Position numbers and translations under genes: made by a program. The notes under the pieces are model-generated. The model did not search any database and was not told where the DNA came from. It saw nothing but the letters and a program-made list of their open reading frames with translations. Shown here piece after piece: positions 43,827-54,242 of a DNA stretch of 64,000 bases. Within the stretch, counting starts at the first letter, position 1; each line of letters starts with the position of its first letter. Origin of the DNA: Paraburkholderia sp. HP33-1 (GTDB taxonomy: Bacteria; Pseudomonadota; Gammaproteobacteria; Burkholderiales; Burkholderiaceae). Where the stretch lies: contig NZ_JAJEJR010000002.1 in the NCBI RefSeq assembly GCF_021390595.1, positions 186,001 through 250,000 on the forward strand. The letters are read 5' to 3'.

Positions 43827-44267
43827 CGGGGTGACGTTCGAGGGTGTTCGTGGCGGTCGCGGCGCGCGCCATGCTGGCTTGGGATGCTAGCGGACGATTG
43901 TGACGATTCTGGACGGTCGGCCCGCTTTTCAATTGGCTGTCGTCTGTTACCGCATATTGCGATGTCCCGCCGTGCCCAAAACTCGACCTATCCAGGTATG
44001 CACCCCCCAACGTGCCGCTCGATCGATGCCCCAACCCTTCCTCCCGCCAACATGTTGCACCCCTGTAACTTAAGTCCGTCGCAAGCCGGTTACATTCACT
44101 CATGCCCGCACCGACCCACCGCCCGTTTCCTTACGTCTTGATAACAACGCGTACAGAGGACTTCGACTGATGACAACGCGCGTGAACCATGGCACTTTTG
44201 CGCAGTCCCGTCAGAGGACGACACGCCAACCGAAGATGATCACCGACATCTGTTCCCGGAGACTCAC
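43827..44267. other. Divergent promoter region, dioxygenase / mdtA
   Basis: 441 bases without a supported gene. Probably carries promoters in both directions; no specific operator is recognised. Confidence 0.5.
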
Positions 44268-45503
44268 ATGAGCGAAACCGTGTCCCCGCCGCCGAAGCGC
44301 TCCCGGCGCGGGCTCATCATCTTCGCGGTTATCGTGCTCGTGCTGGTCGCGCTCGTGGTGGTTCATCTGCTGACGAGCAAGAAGCCTGTGCGCGAGAATG
44401 CGGCGATCGTCGTCACCGTGGCGCAGGCGACGCTCGGCTCGATGCCGGTCACGCTGAGCGAACTCGGCACCGTCACGCCGATCGCGACCGTGACCGTTCT
44501 GCCGCAGCTGAGCGGCTATCTGACCGAGGTCGGCTATCACGAAGGCCAGGAGGTGCAGAAGGGCCAGTTCCTCGCCCAGATCGATCCGCGCCAGTATCAG
44601 ATCAGCAAGCAGCAGGCGGAGGCGACCCTCGCCAAAGACCGCGCGTCGCTTGCGCAGGCACGCGCCGATCTCGAGCGCTATACGCAGTTGAACGAGCGCA
44701 AGTCGATCGCGCAGCAGACCTACGCGGATCAACAGTTCCTCGTGCAGCAGGACGAAGCGGCGGTCAAGGTCGACCTCGCCAACATCGCCCAATTCGATCT
44801 CGACCTCGCGTATTGCCGCATCACCGCGCCGATCGCGGGCAAGGTCGGCCTGCGGCTCGTCGATCCGGGCAACTACGTGACCGCGTCGTCGTCGACCGGC
44901 ATCGTCGTCATCACGACCGTGAAGCCGACCACGGTGCAGTTCACGGTGCCGCAGGATTCACTCGCGTCGATCGTGCAGCGTCTCGCCACCGGCGCGAAGC
45001 TGCCGGTCACCGCGTATTCGAGCGATAACTCCCGCGAGATCGCGACCGGCACGCTGTACGCGGTCAGCAACCAGATGGCGACGGCGACCGGCACCGTTAC
45101 CTTGCGCGCGACCTTCGCGAACGACGACGAAACGCTGTTCCCGAACGAGTTCGTCAACGTGAAGCTGCTCGTCGACACGATGCAGAACGCGGTGCTCGTG
45201 CCGACCGCCGCGGTGCAGTCCGGCGCGCCGGGCGACTTCGTCTATCTGGTCAATCCGGATAGCACGGTGTCCGTGCACAAGGTCAAGCTCGGGCCGAGCG
45301 ACGGCAAGTACACGGTGATCGTGTCGGGTCTCGCGGCCGGCAACCAGGTCGTGACGGACGGCACGGATCGTCTGAACGACGGCGCGAAGATCGAGCCGGC
45401 GCATCCGAAGGCCGCCGCCGCGGCGAGCGGCGCGGCCGCCTCCGGCGCGGCGGCGCCCGGCGCGAAGGTACCCGCCGCCGCGTCCGAAGCCGCTTCGTCG
45501 TAA
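44268..45503 (+). CDS. mdtA: RND efflux membrane-fusion protein (MdtA-like)
   Basis: 411 residues. One N-terminal membrane anchor (LIIFAVIVLVLVALVVVHLL), then the lipoyl/hairpin region (VLPQLSGYLTEVGYHEGQEV, QIDPRQYQISKQQAEATLA), beta-barrel AYCRITAPIAGKVGLRLVDP and NEFVNVKLLVDTM. It bridges the inner-membrane RND pumps and the outer-membrane channel. The C-terminus is an Ala-rich tail of about 40 residues. It starts a four-gene operon. GGAGACTCAC precedes the ATG. Confidence 0.93.
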   Translation: MSETVSPPPKRSRRGLIIFAVIVLVLVALVVVHLLTSKKPVRENAAIVVTVAQATLGSMPVTLSELGTVTPIATVTVLPQLSGYLTEVGYHEGQEVQKGQFLAQIDPRQYQISKQQAEATLAKDRASLAQARADLERYTQLNERKSIAQQTYADQQFLVQQDEAAVKVDLANIAQFDLDLAYCRITAPIAGKVGLRLVDPGNYVTASSSTGIVVITTVKPTTVQFTVPQDSLASIVQRLATGAKLPVTAYSSDNSREIATGTLYAVSNQMATATGTVTLRATFANDDETLFPNEFVNVKLLVDTMQNAVLVPTAAVQSGAPGDFVYLVNPDSTVSVHKVKLGPSDGKYTVIVSGLAAGNQVVTDGTDRLNDGAKIEPAHPKAAAAASGAAASGAAAPGAKVPAAASEAASS

Positions 45504-45518
45504 CGGACCGCCGCGCCG

Positions 45519-48500
45519 ATGAACATTTCCCGCCTGTTCATTCTTCGCCCGGTCGCGACGCTGCTGCTGATGATCGCGCTCGTGCTCGTCGGTCTGATCG
45601 CGATGCGCGTGCTGCCGGTGTCGTCGCTGCCGAACGTCGACTATCCGACGATTCAGGTGCAGACCTTCTATCCGGGCGCGAGCCCGACCGTGATGGCAAC
45701 CACCGTCACCGCGCCGCTCGAGGTGCAGCTCGGCGAGATTCCAGGCCTGCAGCAGATGACCTCGTACAGCTCTGACGGGGCGTCGGTGATCACGCTGCAG
45801 TTCGATCTGTCGCTGAACCTCGACATCGCCGAGCAGAACGTGCAGCAGGCGATCAACGCCGCGAACAGCTATCTGCCATCCGGCCTGCCGGCGCCGCCGA
45901 CCTACGCGAAGGTCAATCCGGCCGACCAGCCGATCCTCACGCTCGCAGTCACGTCGAAGTCGATGTCGCTGACGCAGCTCGAAGACGTCGCGAACAACCG
46001 CCTCGGCACGAAGATCTCGGAAGTGTCGGGCGTCGGCGTCGTGACGACGAGCGGCGGCAACGTGCCCGCGATCCGCGTCGAGGCCGACCCGCACAAGCTC
46101 GCAGCCTACGGCCTGAACATCGACGATCTGCGCACGCTGCTCAGCTATGTGAACGTGAGCCAGCCGAAGGGCAATTTCGACGGCCCCGACCTCGACTACA
46201 CGATCAACGGCAACGATCAGATCACCGATCCAAAGGACTATCTGGACACGGTGATCGCCTACCAGAACGGCTCGCCAGTGCTCATGCGCGACGTCGCGCG
46301 CGTAAGCCAGGCCGCGCAGGACGTCGAGCGTGGCGCCTGGTACAACGGCTCGCCCGCGATCGTGCTGAACGTGCAGCGCCAGCCGGGCGCGAACGTGATC
46401 CAGACGGTCAACCAGATCATGAAGGTGCTGCCAACGCTCGAATCGACGTTGCCGGCCGGCATGAAAGTGACCGTGGTGTCGGACAGCACCGGCGTGATCC
46501 GTGCGTCGGTCGCAGACGCCGCGTTCGAACTGATCCTCGCGATCGTGCTCGTCGTCGCAGTGATCTTCGTGTTCCTGCGCAATGTGCCCGCCACGGTGAT
46601 CCCGAGCATCTCGGTGCCGGTCTCGCTGATCGGCACGCTCGCGGTGATGTACCAGCTCAACTACTCGATCGACAACCTGTCGCTGATGGCGTTGATCATC
46701 GCGACCGGCTTCGTGGTCGACGACTCGATCGTGATGATCGAGAACATCGTGCGCTATCTGGAAGAGGGCATGACGCCGCTCGAAGCCGCGCTCGAAGGCG
46801 CGGGGCAGATCGGCTTCACGATTCTGTCGCTGACCGTTTCGCTGATCGCGGTGCTGATTCCGCTGCTGTTCATGGGCGGGGTGATCGGGCGTCTGTTCAG
46901 CGAGTTCGCGGTGACGCTCGCGGTCACGATCGTGATTTCGGCGGTCGTGTCGCTGACGGTGGTGCCGATGCTGTGCGCGCGGATGCTGCGCGCGCAGGCC
47001 GAGCGGCATCCGAGCCGCTTCGAGCGTATCAGCGAGGGCCTCTTCAACAAGACGCTCGCCGCCTATGAGCGCGGCCTCGCGTGGGTGCTCGATCATCAGA
47101 CGCTGACGCTGATGGTCGCGGTCGCCACCGTCGTGCTGACCGGCATCCTGTACGTGGTGATTCCGAAGGGCCTGTTTCCGGTGCAGGACGTCGGCGTGAT
47201 CCAGGGCATCAGCGTCGCCGACAACTCGGTTTCGTATGCGGCGATGGTCCAGCGTCAAAGCGCGCTCGCTGACGCGGTCCTGAAGGACCCCGACGTGGTG
47301 TCGCTGACGTCGTACGTCGGAATCGACGGCACCAATGCGACGCTGAACAACGGCCGCTTCCTGATCAATCTGCGCGACAAAGACAAGCGCTCGGACAACG
47401 CGCAGGAAATCGCGCGGCGGCTCGCGCAGGAAGTCGCGCACGTGCCCGGCGTGAAGCTCTTCATGCAGCCCGAGCAGGATCTGACGCTCGACACGACCGT
47501 CTCGCCGAACCAGTACAGCTTCGTGTTGCGCGGACCGAGCCAGCAGGCGTTCCAGAAGTACGTGCCGGAACTCGTCGCGCGCCTGAAGCAGGTTCCGTCG
47601 CTTTCGGACGTGCAGAGCGATCTCAACAGCGACGGCCTCAGCGTGAACGTCGAAGTGAACCGGCAACTGGCCGCGCGCTTTGGCATCACGCCCGCGACGA
47701 TCGACAACGCGCTGTATGACGCGCTCGGTCAGCGTATCGTCTCGACGATCTTCGAGCAGTCGAACCAGTACCGCGTGATTCTGGTCGCGAAGCCGGAAAC
47801 GATGCCGACCGTGCAGTCGATCGGCAATCTCTATCTGCCGAGCCAGACCAGCAGCACCGGTCAGGTGCCGCTGTCCGGCATCGCGAAGATCGAGATCAGG
47901 AAGGCGCCGCTCGTGATCAGTCATCTCGCGCAGTTCCCATCGGTGACGGTCACGTTCAATCTCGCGAAAGGGGCGTCGCTGAGCGCGGCGGTCAAGGACA
48001 TTCATGCGGCCGAACAGGCGATCGACCTGCCGCCGTCGATCACGTCATCACTGCAAGGCGCGACCGCAGCGTTCGAGGATTCACTGTCGAGCGAGGTCTA
48101 CCTGCTGATCGCGGCGCTCGTTGCCGTGTATATCGTGCTCGGCGTGTTGTACGAGAGCTTCATTCATCCGGTCACGATCCTGTCGACGCTGCCGTCGGCC
48201 GGCATCGGCGCATTGCTCTCGCTGATGCTCGCGGGGATGGATCTCGACGTGATCGGCATCATCGGCATCGTGCTCCTGATCGGCATCGTCAAGAAGAACG
48301 CGATCATGATGGTCGACTTCGCGCTCGACGCCGAACGTAATCACGGCAAGGCGCCGCGCGATGCGATCTTCGAGGCGTCGCTGCTGCGCTTCCGGCCGAT
48401 CCTGATGACGACGCTCGCCGCGATGCTCGGCGCACTGCCGATGCTGCTCGGCACCGGCACCGGTTCGGAACTGCGCCGCCCGCTCGGTCTCGCGATCATC

Positions 48501-48641
48501 GGCGGTCTGACGCTGAGCCAGATGCTGACGCTGTTCACGACGCCGGTGATCTATCTGTTCTTCGACCGCATGGCCACGCGCGTGAACCGCTGGCGCGCCG
48601 AGCGCGCTGAGCGCAACGGTGGCACGGAGGGCACGCGGTGA
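45519..48641 (+). CDS. mdtB: RND multidrug efflux transporter (MdtB-like)
   Basis: 1040 residues, normal for the family. Twelve membrane helices and two large periplasmic loops are expected. It starts MNISRLFILRPVATLLLMIA and has helix 4 DDSIVMIENIVRYLE with the proton-relay acidic residues, plus the C-terminal GIVKKNAIMMVDFALDAE. MdtB and MdtC normally form a mixed trimer. It starts 15 bases after mdtA, and its stop overlaps the next start (GTGA). Confidence 0.95.
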   Translation: MNISRLFILRPVATLLLMIALVLVGLIAMRVLPVSSLPNVDYPTIQVQTFYPGASPTVMATTVTAPLEVQLGEIPGLQQMTSYSSDGASVITLQFDLSLNLDIAEQNVQQAINAANSYLPSGLPAPPTYAKVNPADQPILTLAVTSKSMSLTQLEDVANNRLGTKISEVSGVGVVTTSGGNVPAIRVEADPHKLAAYGLNIDDLRTLLSYVNVSQPKGNFDGPDLDYTINGNDQITDPKDYLDTVIAYQNGSPVLMRDVARVSQAAQDVERGAWYNGSPAIVLNVQRQPGANVIQTVNQIMKVLPTLESTLPAGMKVTVVSDSTGVIRASVADAAFELILAIVLVVAVIFVFLRNVPATVIPSISVPVSLIGTLAVMYQLNYSIDNLSLMALIIATGFVVDDSIVMIENIVRYLEEGMTPLEAALEGAGQIGFTILSLTVSLIAVLIPLLFMGGVIGRLFSEFAVTLAVTIVISAVVSLTVVPMLCARMLRAQAERHPSRFERISEGLFNKTLAAYERGLAWVLDHQTLTLMVAVATVVLTGILYVVIPKGLFPVQDVGVIQGISVADNSVSYAAMVQRQSALADAVLKDPDVVSLTSYVGIDGTNATLNNGRFLINLRDKDKRSDNAQEIARRLAQEVAHVPGVKLFMQPEQDLTLDTTVSPNQYSFVLRGPSQQAFQKYVPELVARLKQVPSLSDVQSDLNSDGLSVNVEVNRQLAARFGITPATIDNALYDALGQRIVSTIFEQSNQYRVILVAKPETMPTVQSIGNLYLPSQTSSTGQVPLSGIAKIEIRKAPLVISHLAQFPSVTVTFNLAKGASLSAAVKDIHAAEQAIDLPPSITSSLQGATAAFEDSLSSEVYLLIAALVAVYIVLGVLYESFIHPVTILSTLPSAGIGALLSLMLAGMDLDVIGIIGIVLLIGIVKKNAIMMVDFALDAERNHGKAPRDAIFEASLLRFRPILMTTLAAMLGALPMLLGTGTGSELRRPLGLAIIGGLTLSQMLTLFTTPVIYLFFDRMATRVNRWRAERAERNGGTEGTR

Positions 48642-51600
48642 ACATCCCCGCGCTCTTCATCCGGCGACCGGTCGCGACGACGCTGCTCGCGATCGCGATC
48701 CTGATCTCCGGCACGCTCGCGTATTTCCGCATGCCGGTCGCGCCGCTGCCGAACATCGCGTTTCCGGTGATCGTGGTGCAGGCGAACATGGCCGGCGCGA
48801 GCCCGAGCATCATGGCGTCGACGGTGGCCGAGCCGCTCGAGCGACGGCTCGCGACCATCGCCGACGTCGAGGAGCTGACCTCGATCAGCTACGTCGGCTC
48901 GTCGATGATCATCGTCGAGTTCGGCCTGAAGCGCGACATCAACGGCGCCGCGCGCGACGTAGAGGCGGCGATCCAGGCCGCGCGCGCCGATCTGCCCACC
49001 ACGTTGCGCAGCAATCCGACCTACCGCCAGTACAACCCAGCCGACGCGCCGATCATGGTGCTGTCGCTGACGTCCGACACGCTGACGAAGGCGCAGTTGT
49101 ACGACTCCGCCGACTCGGTGATCCAGCAGCAGTTGTCGCAGGTGCAGGGCGTCGGCCAGATCACGCTCGGCGGCGGCGCGTTGCCGAGCGTGCGTGTCGA
49201 GTTGCAGCCGGGCAAGCTCAATAGCTACGGCATCGGCATGGAGGACGTGCGCGCGGCGATCAGCGCGGCCAATGCCGATAGCGCGAAGGGCCATCTCGAC
49301 GTGGGCGATCAGCGCTACGTGGTCACCTCGAACGATCAGATCACGCACGCGGCGCCGTACCGCGATCTGGTGGTTGCGTATCGCAACGGCGCGCCGGTGC
49401 AGTTGCGCGACGTCGCCCAGGTGCGCGACTCGAATGAAAACATCCGCAATGCGGGCCTGTTCAACGGCAAGTCGGCGATTCTCGTGATCGTTTATCCGAT
49501 GCCGGGCAGCAATGTCGTGAGTACCGTGCAGCAGATACGCAACGTGCTGCCTTCCATCGAAGCGACGTTGCCGAGAAGCGTGAATGTGGATGTCGCGATC
49601 GATCGCTCGCAGTCGGTCACGTCGTCGGTCAGCGATACCGAGCGCACGCTGTTCCTCGCGGTGCTGCTGGTGGTCGGCGTCGTGTTCATCTTTCTGCAGT
49701 CGCCGCGCGCGACGCTGATACCGGCGGTCGCGTTGCCGCTGTCGATCGTCGGTACCTTCGGGCCGATGTATCTGCTCGGCTATAGCATCGACAACCTGTC
49801 GCTGATGGCGCTGACGATCGGCACCGGCTTCGTTGTCGACGATGCGGTCGTCGTGCTCGAAAACGTCGTGCGATACATGGAGCAGGGGTTGAGTCCAAAG
49901 GAGGCCGCGCTGAAGGGCGCAGGCGAGGTCGGCTTCACGGTGATCTCGATGAGCCTGTCGCTGATCGCGGTGTTTCTGCCGATCATCCTGTTTCCGGGCA
50001 TCGTCGGGCTGATGTTCCATGAGTTCGCGATCACGCTGTCGATCGCGATCCTGATTTCGCTGGTGATCTCGCTGACGGTCACGCCCGCGATGTGCGCGTA
50101 CGTGCTGAGCCGCAACGACGCTGGTCATTCGAAAGCGCGCTGGGCGCAGTGGATCGAGCGGCAGTTCGATGCTTTCAAGGATGTCTACGCGCGCTCGTTG
50201 ACGGCCGTGCTCGATCATTCGCTGCTGGTGATTCTGCTGCTGTTCGTGCTGCTGATCGGCAACGTGTTCCTGCTGAAGCTCGTGCCCGCCACCTTCTTTC
50301 CCGAGCAGGACACGGGTATCGTGATCGGGCAGATCATCGCCGACCAGAGCATTTCGTTTACGGCGATGCAGAAGAAGCTCGTGCAGTTGCAGTCGATCGT
50401 GCAGAGAGATCCGGCGGTGCAGTCGGTCGCGGGCTTTACCGGCGGACGCGCGCTCAATACAGCGAACGTGTTCATCGAGTTGAAGCCGCTCGCGCAGCGG
50501 CACGCCACGGCCACCCAGGTCGTGAACCGGCTGCGGCCGAAGCTCGACGAAGTGTCGGGCGCGCGGCTCTTTCTGCAGGCGCAGCAGGATCTGCGTATCG
50601 GCGGGCGGCAATCGGCGGCCGAGTACCAGTACACGCTGACGAGCGACGATTCCACCGCGCTGTTCGCATGGACGCCGAAGCTCGTCGCGGCGTTGTCGAA
50701 GGAGCGCGGACGGATGCTCGACGTGAACTCCGACCTGCAGCAGAACGGCCTGCAGACCTACCTGTCGATCAATCGCGCGACCGCCGCGCGCTACGGCTTC
50801 CAGCCTAACCAGGTCGACAACGTGCTCTACGACGCGTTCGGCCAGCGCACCGTCTCGACGATCTACAACCCGCTGAACCAGTACTTCGTCGTGATGGAGG
50901 TCGCGCCTGAGTACTGGCAGTATCCGCAGACGCTGAGCCAGATCTATCTGAGCGCGGCCGCGGGCAATCCGACCGGCACGGCCGCGACGCAGATGCCGCA
51001 CGGCACGGTGTCGGCAGCGACCACGGGGAGCGCGAACACCACTAGCACGTCGTCGAACACGAACGCGCGCAACGCGGATGCGCAGTCGAACGCGACCAAC
51101 AACAGCATCGCCAACAGCAAGGGCGGCAGCTCGACCGGCAGCGCGGACAGCACGGCCGCCGAAACGATGGTGCCGCTCTCGGTGCTGACGTCGTACTCGA
51201 ACAGCCACACGTCGACGCAGGTGAACCATCAAAGCGGCCTCGTCGCCGCGACGATCTCGTTCAACCTGCCGGCCGGCGGTTCGCTGAGTCAGGCGGGCGT
51301 GGCGATCAACGACGCGATCCGCGAAATCGGCATGCCCGCGAGCATCCACGGCTCATTCGCGGGCGCGGCGGCGGCCTATTCGCAGTCGATGACCGTGGTG
51401 CCGCTGCTGATTGTCGCGGCGCTCGGCGTCGTCTACATCGTGCTCGGCGTGCTGTACGAAAGCTCGATCCACCCGCTGACGATCCTCTCGACGCTGCCGT
51501 CTGCGGGCATCGGCGCGACGCTCGCGCTGCTGATCTTCGGCACGCCGTTCTCGGTGATTGCGATGATCGGCATCATCCTGCTGATCGGTATCGTCAAGAA

Positions 51601-51958
51601 GAACGGCATCATGATGGTGGACGTCGCGATCCAGTTGCAGCGCCAGGAAAAGATGCCGGCGCGCGACGCGATCCACGCGGCCGCGCTGATCCGTCTGCGG
51701 CCGATCATGATGACGACGTTCGCGGCCGTGCTCGGCGCAGTGCCGCTCGCGATCGGCGTCGGCCAGGGCGGCTCGCTGCGTCAGCCGCTCGGTATCACGG
51801 TGATGGGCGGGCTGATCCTGAGCCAGATGTTTACGCTCTATACGACGCCGGTGATTTATCTGTACCTCGACCGCCTGCGTGCACGGCTGGTCAGATGGTC
51901 CGCGGGGCTGCGCTGGAACCGCGACGCGACGCCGGGACAACCGGATACGAAGGCATGA
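48638..51958 (+). CDS. mdtC: RND multidrug efflux transporter (MdtC-like) with a low-complexity insert
   Basis: 1106 residues from GTG 48638, about 70 longer than usual. The fold is as for MdtB: IRRPVATTLLAIAILISGTL, DDAVVVLENVVRYMEQ, GIVKKNGIMMVDVAIQ. The extra length is one block at about residues 772-842 in the second periplasmic loop, rich in Ser, Thr, Asn, Gly and Ala (for example TSTSSNTNARNADAQSNATN). The reading frame stays open and the remaining domain motifs are intact, so the pump is probably functional. Start and stop overlap both neighbours by 4 bases. Confidence 0.93.
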   Translation: MNIPALFIRRPVATTLLAIAILISGTLAYFRMPVAPLPNIAFPVIVVQANMAGASPSIMASTVAEPLERRLATIADVEELTSISYVGSSMIIVEFGLKRDINGAARDVEAAIQAARADLPTTLRSNPTYRQYNPADAPIMVLSLTSDTLTKAQLYDSADSVIQQQLSQVQGVGQITLGGGALPSVRVELQPGKLNSYGIGMEDVRAAISAANADSAKGHLDVGDQRYVVTSNDQITHAAPYRDLVVAYRNGAPVQLRDVAQVRDSNENIRNAGLFNGKSAILVIVYPMPGSNVVSTVQQIRNVLPSIEATLPRSVNVDVAIDRSQSVTSSVSDTERTLFLAVLLVVGVVFIFLQSPRATLIPAVALPLSIVGTFGPMYLLGYSIDNLSLMALTIGTGFVVDDAVVVLENVVRYMEQGLSPKEAALKGAGEVGFTVISMSLSLIAVFLPIILFPGIVGLMFHEFAITLSIAILISLVISLTVTPAMCAYVLSRNDAGHSKARWAQWIERQFDAFKDVYARSLTAVLDHSLLVILLLFVLLIGNVFLLKLVPATFFPEQDTGIVIGQIIADQSISFTAMQKKLVQLQSIVQRDPAVQSVAGFTGGRALNTANVFIELKPLAQRHATATQVVNRLRPKLDEVSGARLFLQAQQDLRIGGRQSAAEYQYTLTSDDSTALFAWTPKLVAALSKERGRMLDVNSDLQQNGLQTYLSINRATAARYGFQPNQVDNVLYDAFGQRTVSTIYNPLNQYFVVMEVAPEYWQYPQTLSQIYLSAAAGNPTGTAATQMPHGTVSAATTGSANTTSTSSNTNARNADAQSNATNNSIANSKGGSSTGSADSTAAETMVPLSVLTSYSNSHTSTQVNHQSGLVAATISFNLPAGGSLSQAGVAINDAIREIGMPASIHGSFAGAAAAYSQSMTVVPLLIVAALGVVYIVLGVLYESSIHPLTILSTLPSAGIGATLALLIFGTPFSVIAMIGIILLIGIVKKNGIMMVDVAIQLQRQEKMPARDAIHAAALIRLRPIMMTTFAAVLGAVPLAIGVGQGGSLRQPLGITVMGGLILSQMFTLYTTPVIYLYLDRLRARLVRWSAGLRWNRDATPGQPDTKA

Positions 51959-53562
51959 CGATGAAGATTTCGACTGAACGCTTGGCGACGGCCCGCGTGG
52001 GGGTGCCGCGCGTGGCGACGCTCGCCGTCGCGCTGCTGGCGCTGTTCAACGCCGGCTGCATGGTCGGCCCGGATTATCACCGGCCGCAAGTCAGCGTGCC
52101 CGCCGGTTACTCCGAGCTGCCGGGCTGGACCAAGGCCGAGCCGAACGCGACCGGCCCGAAGGGCACGTGGTGGACCGCGTTCAACGATCCGTTGATCGAC
52201 GAACTCGAACCGCTCGTCGCGGTGTCGAACCAGACCGTGCGCGCGGACTATGCGAACTACCAGCAGGCCCTCGCCGAAGTGCGCGCCGCGCACGCGGCCC
52301 TGTTTCCGACCATCGGCGCGACCGGTTCGGCGACGCGCGAACGCGCGAGCGGCGGTACGGTCAGTAATTCGGGAAGCTTCGTCAATGGCACGACGGCGCG
52401 CATCGTCAATTCGGGCACGCTGGAAGGCACCGTAAGCTGGGCGCCGGACCTGTGGGGCCAGGTGCGCCGCACGGTCGAGGAAAACGCCGCAACCGCGCAA
52501 TCGAGCGAAGCGACGCTCGCGAATGCGACGCTCTCCGAGCAGGTCGCGCTCGCGACCGCGATCATCGAGTTGCGCACCAGCGATGCCAACATCGACCTGC
52601 TGCAGGATACGGTCGTCGCGTATCAGCACTATCTCGACGTCGTCAGCGAGCAGGATCGCGCGGGCACGGTTCCGCCGAGCGACGTGATCACCGCGCGCAG
52701 CCAGTTGAATACCGCGAAGTCCGATCTGATCGCGCTTGGCGTCGCGCGCGCGCAGAACGCGCACGCGATTGCGGTGCTGGTCGGCAAGAACCCGGAGGAG
52801 CTGTCGATCACGCATAGCACCGCGATGCCGGCGCTGCCGTCGGTGCCGGTCGGTGTACCGTCGACGCTGCTCGAACGCCGGCCCGACATCGCCGCCGCCG
52901 AGCGCAAGATGGCCGCGCAGAACGCGGCGATCGGCGTCGAGGTGGCCGCGTATTACCCTGATATCTCGCTGTCTGGGGTGGCCGGGTTCACGCAGTCGCC
53001 GCTGTCAGGTTTGCTGAAGGCCGCGAACTACGTCTGGTCGCTCGGCGGCAGCGCGACCGAAACGCTGTTCGACGGCGGCCTGCGCAGCGCCAACGTCGAC
53101 GCGGCGAAGGCGGCCTACGACTCGGCGGTCGCCAACTATCGCGGCACGGTGCTGGGCGCGTTCCAGAACGTCGAGGACGATCTGTCGGGCCTGCGCATTC
53201 TCGCCGACCAGGCGGTCGTGCTCGAATCGGCGGTGCGTGACGCGGACCGCGGCGCGGAGATCGCGTTCAACGAATACGAGGCGGGCACCGTCGATTACAC
53301 GACCGTCGCGGTCGCGCAAGCGACACAGCTGACCACGCGGCAGACCGCGCTGAACGTGCAGGAATCGCGCTTGCTGCACGCGGCGTCGTTGTTCGGCGAT
53401 CTGGGCGGCGGATGGTCGACCGATGAGCTGCATGATCCGCGGCATCCGGCCGTTGCATCCACGGTGGCGGCGTCGGCGCCTGCTTCGGCTTCCTCGCCTT
53501 CGGCGACGTCCGCGGCTATCATGCCGGGCGCGCGGCAAGCGCAGCATGATCAAAGCGAATAA
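51955..53562 (+). CDS. Outer-membrane efflux lipoprotein (NodT/OprM family)
   Basis: 535 residues. The signal peptide ends at lipobox FNAGC, then MVGPDYHRPQV, the classic NodT start. Two outer-membrane-factor repeats are visible (LVAVSNQTVRADYANYQQAL, then LFDGGLRSANVDAAKAAYDS, and the central PSTLLERRPDIAAAERKM). It forms the TolC-like exit channel of the RND system. The C-terminus is an Ala/Ser-rich tail. ATG 51955 overlaps the mdtC stop; an ATG two codons on is equally possible. Confidence 0.93.
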   Translation: MTMKISTERLATARVGVPRVATLAVALLALFNAGCMVGPDYHRPQVSVPAGYSELPGWTKAEPNATGPKGTWWTAFNDPLIDELEPLVAVSNQTVRADYANYQQALAEVRAAHAALFPTIGATGSATRERASGGTVSNSGSFVNGTTARIVNSGTLEGTVSWAPDLWGQVRRTVEENAATAQSSEATLANATLSEQVALATAIIELRTSDANIDLLQDTVVAYQHYLDVVSEQDRAGTVPPSDVITARSQLNTAKSDLIALGVARAQNAHAIAVLVGKNPEELSITHSTAMPALPSVPVGVPSTLLERRPDIAAAERKMAAQNAAIGVEVAAYYPDISLSGVAGFTQSPLSGLLKAANYVWSLGGSATETLFDGGLRSANVDAAKAAYDSAVANYRGTVLGAFQNVEDDLSGLRILADQAVVLESAVRDADRGAEIAFNEYEAGTVDYTTVAVAQATQLTTRQTALNVQESRLLHAASLFGDLGGGWSTDELHDPRHPAVASTVAASAPASASSPSATSAAIMPGARQAQHDQSE

Positions 53563-53571
53563 GGAGGCGCA

Positions 53572-54198
53572 TTGGCCAAAGGCACCCTGGGGCAAGACGT
53601 CAGCGACCCGGTATCGACACCCGAAGACGATGCGCCGCGCAACGAACCGCCGCCGCGCGAAGTGACCCCGCCTGGCCTCTTCCTGATCTTCGCGCGCATC
53701 GGTCTGACGAGTTTCGGCGGCGGGTTGAGCGGCTGGTTCATGCGCGAGTTCGTGCACGACCGGCACTGGATGAGCGAAGAGGACTTTCTGAACGGGCTCG
53801 CGTTGTCGCAGGCGCTGCCCGGTGTCAACGTGAAGAATCTGGCGATCTGGATCGGCTACCGGCTGCTCGGCTGGCGCGGCGCCGTCGCGGGATTCTGCGG
53901 CATCATTTTTCCGCCGGCCGTCGTGATCATCCTGCTCGGCGTGTTCTTCTCGGCGATCGCCTCGTTTCCGCTCACGCATATCGCGCTCGCCGGCGCCGCG
54001 GCCGGCGCGATCGGGCTGTCGCTGTCGATGGCGATCACCGCGGCGCGCCGGCTGCCGCGGCGCGTGTTTCCCTATCTGGTGCTGGTCGCGACGTTCGCGG
54101 CCGCGGCGGTGTTTCGCGTGTCGCTCGTATGGACCGTGCTGATCGCGGGCGCGTTGAGCGTCGGCTATGAATACTTGCGCGAGGGGCGCCAGCCCTGA
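53572..54198 (+). CDS. chrA: Chromate transporter, subunit 1 (single CHR domain)
   Basis: 208 residues. One CHR domain with motif FGGGLSGWFMREFV followed by WMSEEDFLNGLALSQALPGVN, then about four to five helices. Single-domain CHR proteins work in pairs with opposite topology. TTG 53572 is chosen because AAGGAGGCGCA precedes it. The second CHR gene follows after 44 bases. It acts as a chromate/sulfate transporter in the membrane. A hydrophilic N-terminus of about 30 residues precedes the domain. Confidence 0.85.
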   Translation: MAKGTLGQDVSDPVSTPEDDAPRNEPPPREVTPPGLFLIFARIGLTSFGGGLSGWFMREFVHDRHWMSEEDFLNGLALSQALPGVNVKNLAIWIGYRLLGWRGAVAGFCGIIFPPAVVIILLGVFFSAIASFPLTHIALAGAAAGAIGLSLSMAITAARRLPRRVFPYLVLVATFAAAAVFRVSLVWTVLIAGALSVGYEYLREGRQP

Positions 54199-54242
54199 TT
54201 GCTTTGGATCGCCGTTAGTCAAACTCCGAAAAAGCTTCTGCC

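Noticed and set aside
44958..48005. A 1015-codon open frame on the minus strand opposite mdtA/mdtB
   Set aside because: It lies opposite two well-supported RND efflux genes, is extremely rich in Arg, His and Asp, and has no family motif. It is an antisense artefact of high-GC codon usage.
48551..51349. A 932-codon open frame on the minus strand opposite mdtC
   Set aside because: Same reason: Arg/His-rich shadow of a real RND gene.
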